NCBI GenBank assembly: GCA_937965735.1
Contig: CALCKU010000124.1
Span: forward strand, 1-47,057
Direction of reading: 5' to 3'
DNA: 47,057 nucleotides
Origin: an uncultured Caulobacterales bacterium
GTDB taxonomy: Bacteria > Pseudomonadota > Alphaproteobacteria > Caulobacterales > Maricaulaceae
Position numbers and translations under genes: made by a program. Positions within the stretch are counted from its first letter, which is position 1. Every line of letters starts with the position of its first letter. Below the pieces are notes generated by a model, which ran no database searches, was not told where the DNA came from, and saw only the letters and a program-made list of their open reading frames with translations. Below, in pieces: positions 30,918 to 39,255 of this stretch.

Positions 30918-31343
30918 ATGTCCGAAGTCAAACACCCCATCAAATTCCTGATCGTCGAAGATGACGATGTCGATATGATGAGTATTAAACGCGCCTTTAA
31001 ACATATACGCCTTAACAACCCTGTAGTGCGAGCCAAAGATGGCCGCGAGGCCATAGACTTACTGCACAATACAGACAATGAAAGCCGACTTTCATCGCCC
31101 TATATAATTTTTCTAGATTTGAATATGCCGCGTATGAACGGTTTAGAATTCTTAAAGGTTTTACGCGGCGATCCTCGTACGGAACACGCTCGGGTTTTTG
31201 TTTTAACAACTTCGGAAACAGACGAAGATATTATCAATGCTCATGCTTTTGATATTTTGGGATATATTTTTAAATCCGATCTAATGGGCAGTTTAAGTGA
31301 AGCGATCACTGCGCTTGAAGAGGATTGGGTACTCCTCGCATGA
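30918..31343 (+). CDS. Rcp1-like single-domain response regulator
   Basis: A 141-residue receiver domain of the Rcp1 type: E14-D15-D16-D17 cluster, phosphoacceptor D67 (IFLDLNMPRMNG), Thr97 (FVLTTSE) and Lys119 (YIFKSD). The long alpha2-beta3 insert NTDNESRLSSPYI is typical of regulators paired with phytochrome-like or PilJ-type kinases. There is no output domain. It lies 22 bp after the MarR gene and 44 bp before the kinase gene, so it is the likely cognate regulator of that kinase. Confidence 0.93.
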   Translation: MSEVKHPIKFLIVEDDDVDMMSIKRAFKHIRLNNPVVRAKDGREAIDLLHNTDNESRLSSPYIIFLDLNMPRMNGLEFLKVLRGDPRTEHARVFVLTTSETDEDIINAHAFDILGYIFKSDLMGSLSEAITALEEDWVLLA

Positions 31344-31386
31344 TAAACACACCCACGCCGCTTATACAGTATTTTTAGGCTGAGCT

Positions 31387-32838
31387 GTGCCACCATCCAA
31401 TATTGACGCACTGAAAACAAATATGTCCCATATAGCGCGCCAAAAAAGCTATTGGGCCTTCCTATTATCACCCGATAATCCGCGCGGAATCTGGGTGCGC
31501 TACCTCATTGCGGTTTTACTGATTATCTCAGCCGTTTCTGTAACCCATTTCGCACCCAAAGCCGCGATTCAAGAAATACAAGACAAAGCCGAAGCCATTC
31601 ACCTCAGTGGCCAGCAAGCCATGCTCAGTCAGCGCATATTATTCCTAGGCAGCCATATCGCTCAAAATCCAAACTCTCGCCCAATTTATGCCTCGAAACT
31701 GAAAACGGCGATACGTGATTTTAAGCGTGGCCACACCGCATTGCTTCAGGGGGGAGACTTAGACATCAATAAGCCTTTGCCCGAGAATTTGCGTCGCTAT
31801 TATTTCACACCCCGAAACGGTATGACTCTGGATGAGCGCATTCAAAAATTTGCGCAAGATGCTGACACGATCACTAAAAGCCAAGATGATCTTGTGATTT
31901 CTGAAGCGCTAAAAAGCCTGATTGCTTCGGGGCTGTATTTGCAACTCCAACAATTAGAATCCGCCATGACGGGTTATCAAAATTACACTTTGACTAAAGT
32001 TGATTATATTCAATCTATCGCTCTCCTAAGCTTTTTACTCGCGCTTATTATCTTAATTTTTGAAGCTTGGTTCATCTTCTTGCCAGCCCATCGGTCGATC
32101 ATAAAGGCGCTAGATTCAGCAGAGGCTTATGCGTTTCGATTGGAACAAAACAATGCGGATTTAAATCATTTTGCATATGTCGCTTCGCACGATTTAATGG
32201 CGCCTTTACGGGGTATGTCAAACCTCATCACTTGGGTTAAAGAAGACATGCCTAAGACCGCTTCAAAAGAAGTCGACTCATATTTAGATCTGCTCACAAA
32301 GCGCGTTGATCGTATGGAAGCGCTTCTGAAAGACATTTTAAATTTCTCGCGCGCGGGTAAAGCGCCTGAAGACAGTGTTGATGTCGATGTCATTGCCTTG
32401 ATTGAAGAGCTTAAATCTTGGATTAAAATTCCTGATGGATTTGAGGTAAAAGTGGCAACAGATATACCAATTATCCGCGCCCCACAAACCACATTGCAAC
32501 AATGTTTTTTAAACCTAATTTCCAATGGGATTAAGCACCATGACCGTGATTATGGTCTTGTTGAAGTTCGGTACAAGTCTGAAGCGAATATGCATGTCTT
32601 TCACATTGAGGATGACGGACCGGGCATTCCACCCGATTATCACACATATGTTTTTGAAATGTTCAACCGTTTAAAAAGCCGCGACGAAGTCGAAGGCAGC
32701 GGGATCGGCCTTGCCATTATCAAGCGCATGACAGAAACAATTGGTGGGACAATCCAGCTTGAACCCAAACCCGTTCAGGATGAACGCGGCACCTGTTTTA
32801 TTTTGAAGCTACCCAAAACATTATCAAGCCCGTCATAA
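31387..32838 (+). CDS. Membrane histidine kinase with PilJ-type sensor domain
   Basis: Membrane helices at about residues 36-52 and 208-232 flank an extracytoplasmic all-helical domain. It contains SGQQAMLSQRI (74-84), the signature of the PilJ-type/methyl-accepting N-terminal sensor. The kinase core has ASHDLMAPLRG (H268, D269, P273), N box LISNGIKHHD, G1 EDDGPGIP and G2 GSGIGLAIIKR, and FEMFNRL between them as the F box. The GTG start at 31387 is taken by default; an ATG 36 nt later is possible and neither has a strong Shine-Dalgarno. Related PilJ-like sensors respond to nitrate or nitrite in NarX-like proteins; the signal here is unknown. Confidence 0.92.
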   Translation: MPPSNIDALKTNMSHIARQKSYWAFLLSPDNPRGIWVRYLIAVLLIISAVSVTHFAPKAAIQEIQDKAEAIHLSGQQAMLSQRILFLGSHIAQNPNSRPIYASKLKTAIRDFKRGHTALLQGGDLDINKPLPENLRRYYFTPRNGMTLDERIQKFAQDADTITKSQDDLVISEALKSLIASGLYLQLQQLESAMTGYQNYTLTKVDYIQSIALLSFLLALIILIFEAWFIFLPAHRSIIKALDSAEAYAFRLEQNNADLNHFAYVASHDLMAPLRGMSNLITWVKEDMPKTASKEVDSYLDLLTKRVDRMEALLKDILNFSRAGKAPEDSVDVDVIALIEELKSWIKIPDGFEVKVATDIPIIRAPQTTLQQCFLNLISNGIKHHDRDYGLVEVRYKSEANMHVFHIEDDGPGIPPDYHTYVFEMFNRLKSRDEVEGSGIGLAIIKRMTETIGGTIQLEPKPVQDERGTCFILKLPKTLSSPS

Positions 32839-33228
32839 AGCGACACACACGCACGAAAAGCGACTAAACGCGGTACGCTTCCCTATAGTTTATGAATTTC
32901 GGGGACTATAAATTTTCTATGGCCGAATAACGTTTTGCCTTATAAATTTTCTACGAGATGACACAGCGCGGTCGCATCTAACACCCCTCCTCCGCATTAA
33001 GGCCATTTGCGACGGGAATGCCGATAAAGCCTAATGAAGATAAGCGGCGAAAGGGTTTTGCTTTGGCCCGCTTGGAATTTAACCGCACTCTATTGGTTGG
33101 GTCTGAAGAGCTAGCAAAGCAATTTACATCCTTTTATATGCAAAAGCCCCCGCGCAGTAAGGGCTGCACGAGGGCTCATTCACATTATAATATTTTAAGC
33201 GCGTAGGCCGCGCTTAAGTCAAGACCGT
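32839..33228. other. Gap between the convergent kinase and lipoprotein genes
   Basis: Apart from the terminator near its end, this region holds a dispersed direct repeat, TATAAATTTTCTA at 32907-32919 and 32941-32953. The only open frame (33018-33206) runs through the terminator and is not supported. Confidence 0.6.
33145..33176 (-). terminator. Intrinsic terminator of the cysteine-repeat lipoprotein gene
   Basis: AGCCCCCGCGCAG (33145-33157) pairs with CTGCACGAGGGCT (33164-33176) over 13 positions, with two of them GU or mismatch depending on strand. The loop is 6 nt, and TTTTGC follows on the minus strand. It lies 53 nt behind the minus-strand lipoprotein gene. Confidence 0.85.
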
Positions 33229-34068
33229 TTATTTCCGAATAGGAAGATAGTCAGACGCTGAAAAGCTTGAGCCCGAATATCCTGTGCTTGAGCCTGAATG
33301 CAGAGTTACTGAGCTGCCTGTATAGCTAGAGCTAGACTGCATACACGTACCATCGCTTTGCAAGCTTGAGCCTGATGGACAATTTGCAGTGCTGCTTGTT
33401 CCTGTAGAGCTGTGGCTTACACCCGAGCTATAGCCGCTATAACTTGAGCCTGAACTTTGCATACATGTCCCATCTGATTGCATTGAAGATCCAGAGGGGC
33501 AATTTGCCGTTTCACCATAGGATGAAGTGGATGTTCCGTAAGACGGTGTTGGCGCTGTGTAGCTGCTTGTTGAAGAATAGCTCGTAGACGATGATGACTG
33601 CATACAAGTACCGTCGCTTTGCGGTGTCGTTCCCGCTGGGCACTCTGCTGGCGTTGAAGATCCCGTGCTATAGCCAGTCGATGCATAGCTTGATGTATCG
33701 GTGTACCCTTGTGTTGGAGCGGCATATGTCGGCGCTGGTTCGTAAGACGGCGCTCCCAAATAACCTTGTGCGTTCGAATAGCCCGTCGCGGATGTACAGT
33801 TCTGTCCCATCATAGAACAATCCGCATAGACAACACCTGGGGAGACTTGCATTGGATTACCCATATAAGCACCGCCCTGATAGCCTGTCTGCACATGTCC
33901 TGCTGAACACGCATCGGCTGTTGAACATCCATGACCACTTTCATAGTCATACACATTTCCGCTTCCGTAGCGTGAACTTGATTGGCCGCTTGCGCAAGCC
34001 GTTAATGTTATACCCACTAAGCCAATTGCAGCGATAGCCGTATTACGAAGAAGAATATTTGTGCTCAT
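33229..34068 (-). CDS. Ser/Tyr-rich lipoprotein with cysteine repeats
   Basis: The start at 34068 has a strong GGGAGG Shine-Dalgarno and gives a lipoprotein signal (AIGLVGITLTAC, Cys25). Of the remaining 254 residues most are Ser, Tyr, Gly and Thr. Three near-identical units, C-P-[AS]-G-x3-QSDGTCMQSS, occur at Cys143-155, Cys190-202 and Cys230-242, each pair of Cys separated by 11 residues. Low-complexity linkers separate them. Five further cysteines lie at 48-91. It is probably exposed on the envelope and disulfide-bonded; a surface or adhesive role is speculation. I recognise no named family. The longer frame to 34200 overlaps rsmB and is rejected. Confidence 0.82.
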   Translation of the reverse strand: MSTNILLRNTAIAAIGLVGITLTACASGQSSSRYGSGNVYDYESGHGCSTADACSAGHVQTGYQGGAYMGNPMQVSPGVVYADCSMMGQNCTSATGYSNAQGYLGAPSYEPAPTYAAPTQGYTDTSSYASTGYSTGSSTPAECPAGTTPQSDGTCMQSSSSTSYSSTSSYTAPTPSYGTSTSSYGETANCPSGSSMQSDGTCMQSSGSSYSGYSSGVSHSSTGTSSTANCPSGSSLQSDGTCMQSSSSYTGSSVTLHSGSSTGYSGSSFSASDYLPIRK

Positions 34069-34138
34069 GCTGAGCCTCCCATTTTGAAACAATCTGAACG
34101 TGTCTGTGCAACATATAGACCAAAAAAAGATGAAATTT

Positions 34139-35626
34139 CTATTTACAGCGCGAATCAGTCCGTCTGAATCGTGCAATAAAAAATCCATCCATCCCGCCAA
34201 GTGTACTCAGATCATGGGGTTTGCTTCTAAAAACACCCGCCCCTTGAACACAATTTTCGAGCTCGGGGAGGTCTGTTTTTAAAATAGGATTAAGGCGAAA
34301 TTCGGGCGTTTTCGATAAAAAATCTGCCACCCGCGCTTCACCTTCTTCGACTTGCAATGAACATGTGCAATAGATGAGCTGCCCACCAGGACGCACCCAA
34401 AGAGCGGCTTGTTGCAAGAGTGCATTTTGAATTTTAACCAAAGATTGTATATCATTATGACTTTTATTATAAATTACATCTGGGTGACGCCGATATGTCC
34501 CTGTGGCACTACAAGGGGAGTCGAGCAGGACTAAATCAAAGCCCTTCTTTGGACTGGCCTCGGAACGATCACGATCCTCTAAATGAGCATGAACATGGAG
34601 GCTTTCTGGCGCTTTACCTTCAAATTTCGGGCTATATTCCAACGCATCTGAGACGACGATTTTCGCTGATAATTTCGTGCGCTCCAAATTTTCTGCAACG
34701 CGCTTTAAACGCAGCTCTGAACGGTCAAGCGCTGTAACATTCGCGCCCAAATTGGCCAATTGAAGCGTTTTCCCCCCTGGAGCTGCGCACATATCCAAGA
34801 CCGATTGCCCTAAAAGATCCCCCGCGAGTTTAACAGGCAAGCTAGACGCTATATCTTGAACCCACCAATCACCAGCGTCGTAACCCTCTAACGTGCGAAC
34901 ATCACCAATATTCTCCAGCCTGACTGTACCCGTTGGCAAAAGCGTGCCGCCAAGGCGCTCTACCCATATATCAGGGTCTGATTTTACGGTAATATCCAAA
35001 GGCGGATCTTGAAGCAATTGCGTTGCCATACGCCGCATATCCGCGCGACCGTAAGCCCGCTCCCAGCTTTTACGAAGCCATGAAGGAATATTTTCTTGCG
35101 GGGCAATTGAGGCGCTGAGGGTCGCCCCTTGTTCACTAACACGGCGCAAAATTGCATTGGCCATGCCAGAAAAGCCTTTCGTATTCGCCCGTAATTTCAA
35201 AACTGCCACGGTTTCCCCGACAGCCGCATGTGGTGGTGTGCCTAGGAACAACATTTGGGCGACCGCCGTCCGCAGAATATTATGCACAAGCGCGGGAGGT
35301 AATTGCTTTAAAAATGGTTTTAAAACCCCGTCAATCTGCCCTAATCGTCGTAAGGTAGTCGCCGCGATCAAACGCGCAAACGCGCGGTCTCTGGCCGATA
35401 ATTGACTATGCGCCTCTTGTTTCGCTAAAGCATTTTCTAACGGAAGCTGCTTATTCAATACACCGACCAAGCCGTGCGCCGCCACAAGGCGTGCAGACGC
35501 GCCTGCATTTTTTGAGACACGATCAAAATGCGAATCTGACGGCGGGGCAGAAATATCGCGCTCTGCACGCGCTGAAACATCAGACGAAGGCATGGGGGGT
35601 CGCATTGGTTTTTTGGGGTCAGACAT
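34139..35626 (-). CDS. rsmB: RsmB, 16S rRNA m5C967 methyltransferase
   Basis: A NusB-like N-terminal RNA-binding domain (about residues 45-175, with ARLVAAHGLVGVL and NTKGFSGMANAILRRV) is followed by the SAM-dependent methyltransferase domain: CAAPGGKTLQLA near residue 283, motif IV DSPCSATGTYRRHPD near 370 and motif VI CTCSLQVEEGE near 420. The two cysteines are the catalytic pair of m5C methyltransferases. The N-terminal 40 residues are an extra polar extension. It lies 97 bp behind pcuC on the same strand. No heparinase gene is directly adjacent; it lies 4.7 kb away, beyond the lipoprotein and sensory cassette. Confidence 0.95.
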   Translation of the reverse strand: MSDPKKPMRPPMPSSDVSARAERDISAPPSDSHFDRVSKNAGASARLVAAHGLVGVLNKQLPLENALAKQEAHSQLSARDRAFARLIAATTLRRLGQIDGVLKPFLKQLPPALVHNILRTAVAQMLFLGTPPHAAVGETVAVLKLRANTKGFSGMANAILRRVSEQGATLSASIAPQENIPSWLRKSWERAYGRADMRRMATQLLQDPPLDITVKSDPDIWVERLGGTLLPTGTVRLENIGDVRTLEGYDAGDWWVQDIASSLPVKLAGDLLGQSVLDMCAAPGGKTLQLANLGANVTALDRSELRLKRVAENLERTKLSAKIVVSDALEYSPKFEGKAPESLHVHAHLEDRDRSEASPKKGFDLVLLDSPCSATGTYRRHPDVIYNKSHNDIQSLVKIQNALLQQAALWVRPGGQLIYCTCSLQVEEGEARVADFLSKTPEFRLNPILKTDLPELENCVQGAGVFRSKPHDLSTLGGMDGFFIARFRRTDSRCK

Positions 35627-35723
35627 TTGAGCCTCTTATCGCCTTTGCAGACACACGATCTGAAATAGGCTCAATCATCCAGCATAGAGACCCGTAGCGA
35701 AACATTAAAGCCATAACTTAGCT

Positions 35724-36350
35724 CTATTCGTCGGCCTCACGATTACCATCAGAATATATTTTCATCGGGCGGCCTTGAATGGGGACTCTCACAAGCGTTT
35801 CGCCCGCATTTTCAAAAATCAAGGTCATTTCTATATCGGTCGCAACGGGTGAAAGCTCTGTTTTAAAGACCATAATATGATAGCCACCAGGCTCAAATGA
35901 AACCGTCGTGTCTGCCGCAAGATCAACGCCGTCAATCTTTCGCATCTTCATAACATTCCCGTCTTTAATATGCGTATGAATCTCAGCAATGCGGCTTAAA
36001 GAGGTTTCGACACCGATCAGGCGATCCGCCGCGCCCGTATTAATGAGGTCAAAAAATATCCCAGAGACATCACGCCCTGGAAAAGGCTCTTTGACATAGG
36101 CTTTATCCAATGCCAGACCTGCTTGCGCATTTAGGACAATCTTTTGGCTCTGGCTATTCACGCTTTCTGAAATGTGAGTTTCAGTTTCGTGTCCTGCATG
36201 CGGAGAGGCTCCGTCGCCTCCGTCATGGACGCCGACATTTGAAATCTCTGAATGCATGTGATGCGCGTCAGAGCTGGGCTTACAGGCCGTAAATCCCGCC
36301 AAAGCGGTTCCGAATATCACGAATGTCATTATAAAAGAGTTTATTCGCAT
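35724..36350 (-). CDS. pcuC: PCu(A)C copper chaperone, lipoprotein with His-rich spacer
   Basis: The lipobox-like AGFTAC gives Cys23 as anchor. Residues about 68-195 are the PCu(A)C domain, which carries Cu(I) in the periplasm to the CuA site of cytochrome oxidase. The copper motif H-X10-M-X21-H-X-M fits exactly: H125, M136, H158, M160. Between anchor and domain (28-60) there is a His-rich stretch with HHMH at 30-33 and five more His, which could be an additional copper or metal site. The ATG follows the trpS stop directly (TAAATG), so it is probably translated by coupling. No sco or cox gene is nearby. Confidence 0.93.
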   Translation of the reverse strand: MRINSFIMTFVIFGTALAGFTACKPSSDAHHMHSEISNVGVHDGGDGASPHAGHETETHISESVNSQSQKIVLNAQAGLALDKAYVKEPFPGRDVSGIFFDLINTGAADRLIGVETSLSRIAEIHTHIKDGNVMKMRKIDGVDLAADTTVSFEPGGYHIMVFKTELSPVATDIEMTLIFENAGETLVRVPIQGRPMKIYSDGNREADE

Positions 36351-37412
36351 TTAAGCCCCACTAAATCCTATAGTTTTTCGCACATCCGCCAAAATAGGCT
36401 CTGCTATCTCTGTTGCCCGATCTGCCGCCGCGGCAAGAATACGGTCCAACTCATCTGGATCGGCCAGGTAACGCCGCATTAAATTGGTAATCGGTTCCAG
36501 CTTTTCAACCGCTACATCCGCAAGCGCAGGTTTAAACACCCCAAACCCTTGGCCCGCATATTCTGTTAAAATATCTTGGTCTGTGCGCTCTGTCAGTGCG
36601 GCAAATATGCCGACAAGGTTTTTGACCTCAAGACGACCTTCCATCTCTTTAACGGTTTCAGGAATAACCCCAGCATCCGTCTTGGCCTTTTTAAACTTTT
36701 TAGCAATATCATCCGCGCTATCGGTCAAATTAATACGAGAATTGTCCGAAGGGTCTGATTTTGACATCTTCTTGCTCCCGTCACGGAGTGACAGGATTTT
36801 AGCCCCAGGCCCTTGGACTAATGCCTCAGGCAAAGGAAAGAAATCAGGGGCATCAAAATCATGGTTAAACTTGGCCGCAATATCACGCGAAAGCTCTAAA
36901 TGTTGTCTTTGATCCTCACCGACAGGCACGTGGGTCGCCTTAAACGCCAGAATATCTGCGGCTTGCAATACAGGATAATCATAAAGGCCTACAGACATAC
37001 GTTCGGAATTTTTACCCGCTTTGTCTTTGAATTGGGTCATTCGGTTTAACCAACCCAAACGCGCCACACAGTTAAAATACCAAGCCAATTCAGTGTGCGC
37101 ACGCACGCGGGATTGATTATAAACAATCGCTTTTTTAGGATCGACCCCGCTCGCTAGATAGGCGGCTGTGATTTCATGGGTTTGTTGTCTTAAAAGTTTT
37201 GGGTCTTGCCAAACGGTAATCGCGTGCAAATCAACAATGCAGAATAAGCATTCCATTTGATCTTGCATTTTAACGAATTTTTTCAACGCGCCGAGATAAT
37301 TGCCTAAGTGCAAAGTTCCAGAAGGTTGCACACCTGAAAAGACACGGTCTTGGCCTTTATAGCTGCGTTCAGGAGTATTCAGCACGGACGTATCTGTTTT
37401 TATATCATTCAT
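36351..37412 (-). CDS. trpS: TrpS, tryptophanyl-tRNA synthetase
   Basis: A class I synthetase: the HIGH-like motif is [14 protein letters not shown] (about residues 31-44) and the KMSKS loop is [14 protein letters not shown] (about 213). [11 protein letters not shown], the SMLV-like [15 protein letters not shown], and [17 protein letters not shown] are further family landmarks. I start at the ATG at 37412 with AAAGGTGA 4 nt upstream; the open frame to 37463 adds 17 residues without a ribosome site. 353 residues is normal. It follows murJ by 243 bp and is directly coupled to pcuC. Confidence 0.97.
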   Translation of the reverse strand: MNDIKTDTSVLNTPERSYKGQDRVFSGVQPSGTLHLGNYLGALKKFVKMQDQMECLFCIVDLHAITVWQDPKLLRQQTHEITAAYLASGVDPKKAIVYNQSRVRAHTELAWYFNCVARLGWLNRMTQFKDKAGKNSERMSVGLYDYPVLQAADILAFKATHVPVGEDQRQHLELSRDIAAKFNHDFDAPDFFPLPEALVQGPGAKILSLRDGSKKMSKSDPSDNSRINLTDSADDIAKKFKKAKTDAGVIPETVKEMEGRLEVKNLVGIFAALTERTDQDILTEYAGQGFGVFKPALADVAVEKLEPITNLMRRYLADPDELDRILAAAADRATEIAEPILADVRKTIGFSGA

Positions 37413-37611
37413 AAACTCACCTTTAATTCTCAAGGCTTTTACCAAGTTACACTCTAATAACAAGCGTTGAACAGAGACCGCTCACCGCCTGTTTTATTTT
37501 ATCAATATAACAGGCCAAACAAAGGGGCTAAATCCATTGAAAATATTTAGACGTGGTGACAATGAATAGATGAGATAATGACTTAGGTCATAGATTGGGC
37601 AAGAATTTCGG

Positions 37612-37648
37612 CGATAGGTCAGACCACGGTAAAACACCAGACCTATCG
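37612..37648 (-). terminator. 9-bp inverted repeat behind murJ
   Basis: CGATAGGTC (37612-37620) and GACCTATCG (37640-37648) are perfect arms around 19 nt, starting 7 nt after the murJ stop on the minus strand. There is no T-run. It is either a weak terminator before trpS or an RNA-processing structure. Confidence 0.45.
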
Positions 37649-37655
37649 AACTGAC

Positions 37656-39251
37656 TTATCGATCGGAATTGGGTAAATGCTCAGGCGACTTTTTAAAGGC
37701 GTCTTTAATATCAGACACTTTAAACGTTCCTATAAGTAAAGCGACTCCAACATACACACAGGCGCCAGCGCCGCAAACCAGACCCATAACCATGTAATCC
37801 ACAGTCAATTGCCCCGTCATAATCGTCTGCACAAACGGCAAGATCAGCATTAATACGCCGCTCATCATCAGGCTCGCAACCCCCATTTTCGGTACACTCA
37901 GTAAGAGCTGGGCGTCCGCTTTGAAATAACCTCGCCGTCTTTGCGTAACCGCCAAACACACGACATTACTCCAAGCGGCAATCGTCGTGGCAAGAGCCAG
38001 CCCGTAAAATCCAATTGAAAAGAATAGAATAAATCCTAAAGTCACATTCACGACAGCGGATATACAGGCATAAATCATGGGCGTCCGCGTATCTTCTCGC
38101 GCAAAGAATGTTGGCGTGAGAACCTTAATCAGAACAAAGGCAGGCAGGCCCAAAGCAAACATTTTGAGTGCTTTTGCGGTTTGCAGACTATCTTCTGCCG
38201 TAAACGCGCCGCGCTCAAATAAGGTAGAAATTAAAAATTCGGGCATAACAAAGAGCGCACATGCGGCGGGTAGCGTTAAAAAAGCCGCAATCTCTCCCGC
38301 GCGGTTTAGAGTTTCTGTCGCTTCTGCCGCATTATCAGATCGTAAGCTTCGCGCGAGGCTTGGCAAAAGCGCAATCCCCAATGCGATTCCGATCATACCA
38401 AGTGGTAATTGATAAAGGCGGTCCGAGTAATAAAGCCAGCTGGGCGCACCCGCTTGCAAAGTCGCAATATTATGTGACACGAGTAAATTGAGCTGTGTAA
38501 TTCCAGCGGCGATTAACCCGGGCACACCCAAGACAAATAAGCGTTTCACCCCCGGTGTCAGGCGTGGCCGCCTAAGCGGAAGTGCGATTGAAGCCCGCTT
38601 TAAAGCGTAGACTAAGAATACCACCTGCAATAGGCCCGACACTGTCATGCCTAAGGCCAAATATTGCGCTAAGACATGGGCAGGGTGTTGCAAAACAGAT
38701 TGTGAACCCAATAGACTAATCCAAACGAGGTTCAACATAACGGGTACAAAGGCGGCCATAGCAAAATAAGACCGTGTATTTAGCATGCCTGAAAACAAAG
38801 CCCCGAGTGACATGAGCAAGAGATAAGGCATGGTCAATCGCGCATATAAGACGGCTAAATCATAAGGGATAAGACCGTTTTCAGTGCTGGCCACACGGTC
38901 GAGACCGCCGCCAATCAGGTTCAGACTCCACGGCATGGTCAATTGAAATAAAACCACAATCAATGCGACCACTAAGCAGAGCGCTGAAAAGGCCTCGCCT
39001 GCAAACTCCGCCGCACTCTCTTCACCTTCGCCCTCTAATTTCTTGGCATAAAGCGGAATAAATGCAGCGTTAAAAGCGCCTTCGGCAAACATTCTTCTAA
39101 AAAGATTAGGTAATTTGGTCGCTGTAATCAGCGCGTCATTCACAAGTCCCGCCCCTAAAAAACGGGCCATTAAAATGTCACGTACAAGGCCCAATACACG
39201 ACTGAGTAAGGTCAGCGCTCCAATTATGGCTGTCGACTTAAGCAAGCGCAT
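37656..39251 (-). CDS. murJ: MurJ, lipid II flippase
   Basis: The 531-residue MOP-superfamily membrane protein has the typical MurJ N-terminus (STAIIGALTLLSRVLGLVRD) and MFAEGAFNAAFIPLYA near residue 55. Later come GVPGLIAAGITQLNLLVS and LPLGMIGIALGIALLPSLAR. Fourteen or so hydrophobic helices can be traced. It moves the peptidoglycan precursor lipid II across the inner membrane and is normally essential. The gene starts 4 bp after the glnD stop, so the two are in one operon. The C-terminal 20 residues are polar. Confidence 0.96.
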   Translation of the reverse strand: MRLLKSTAIIGALTLLSRVLGLVRDILMARFLGAGLVNDALITATKLPNLFRRMFAEGAFNAAFIPLYAKKLEGEGEESAAEFAGEAFSALCLVVALIVVLFQLTMPWSLNLIGGGLDRVASTENGLIPYDLAVLYARLTMPYLLLMSLGALFSGMLNTRSYFAMAAFVPVMLNLVWISLLGSQSVLQHPAHVLAQYLALGMTVSGLLQVVFLVYALKRASIALPLRRPRLTPGVKRLFVLGVPGLIAAGITQLNLLVSHNIATLQAGAPSWLYYSDRLYQLPLGMIGIALGIALLPSLARSLRSDNAAEATETLNRAGEIAAFLTLPAACALFVMPEFLISTLFERGAFTAEDSLQTAKALKMFALGLPAFVLIKVLTPTFFAREDTRTPMIYACISAVVNVTLGFILFFSIGFYGLALATTIAAWSNVVCLAVTQRRRGYFKADAQLLLSVPKMGVASLMMSGVLMLILPFVQTIMTGQLTVDYMVMGLVCGAGACVYVGVALLIGTFKVSDIKDAFKKSPEHLPNSDR

Positions 39252-39255
39252 AAAT

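Noticed and set aside
33018-33206. 62-residue plus-strand open frame
   Set aside because: It runs through the intrinsic terminator at 33145-33176, has no ribosome site and resembles no family.
34069-34200. N-terminal extension of the cysteine-repeat lipoprotein
   Set aside because: It would overlap rsmB and bury the lipoprotein signal; GGGAGG precedes the ATG at 34068.
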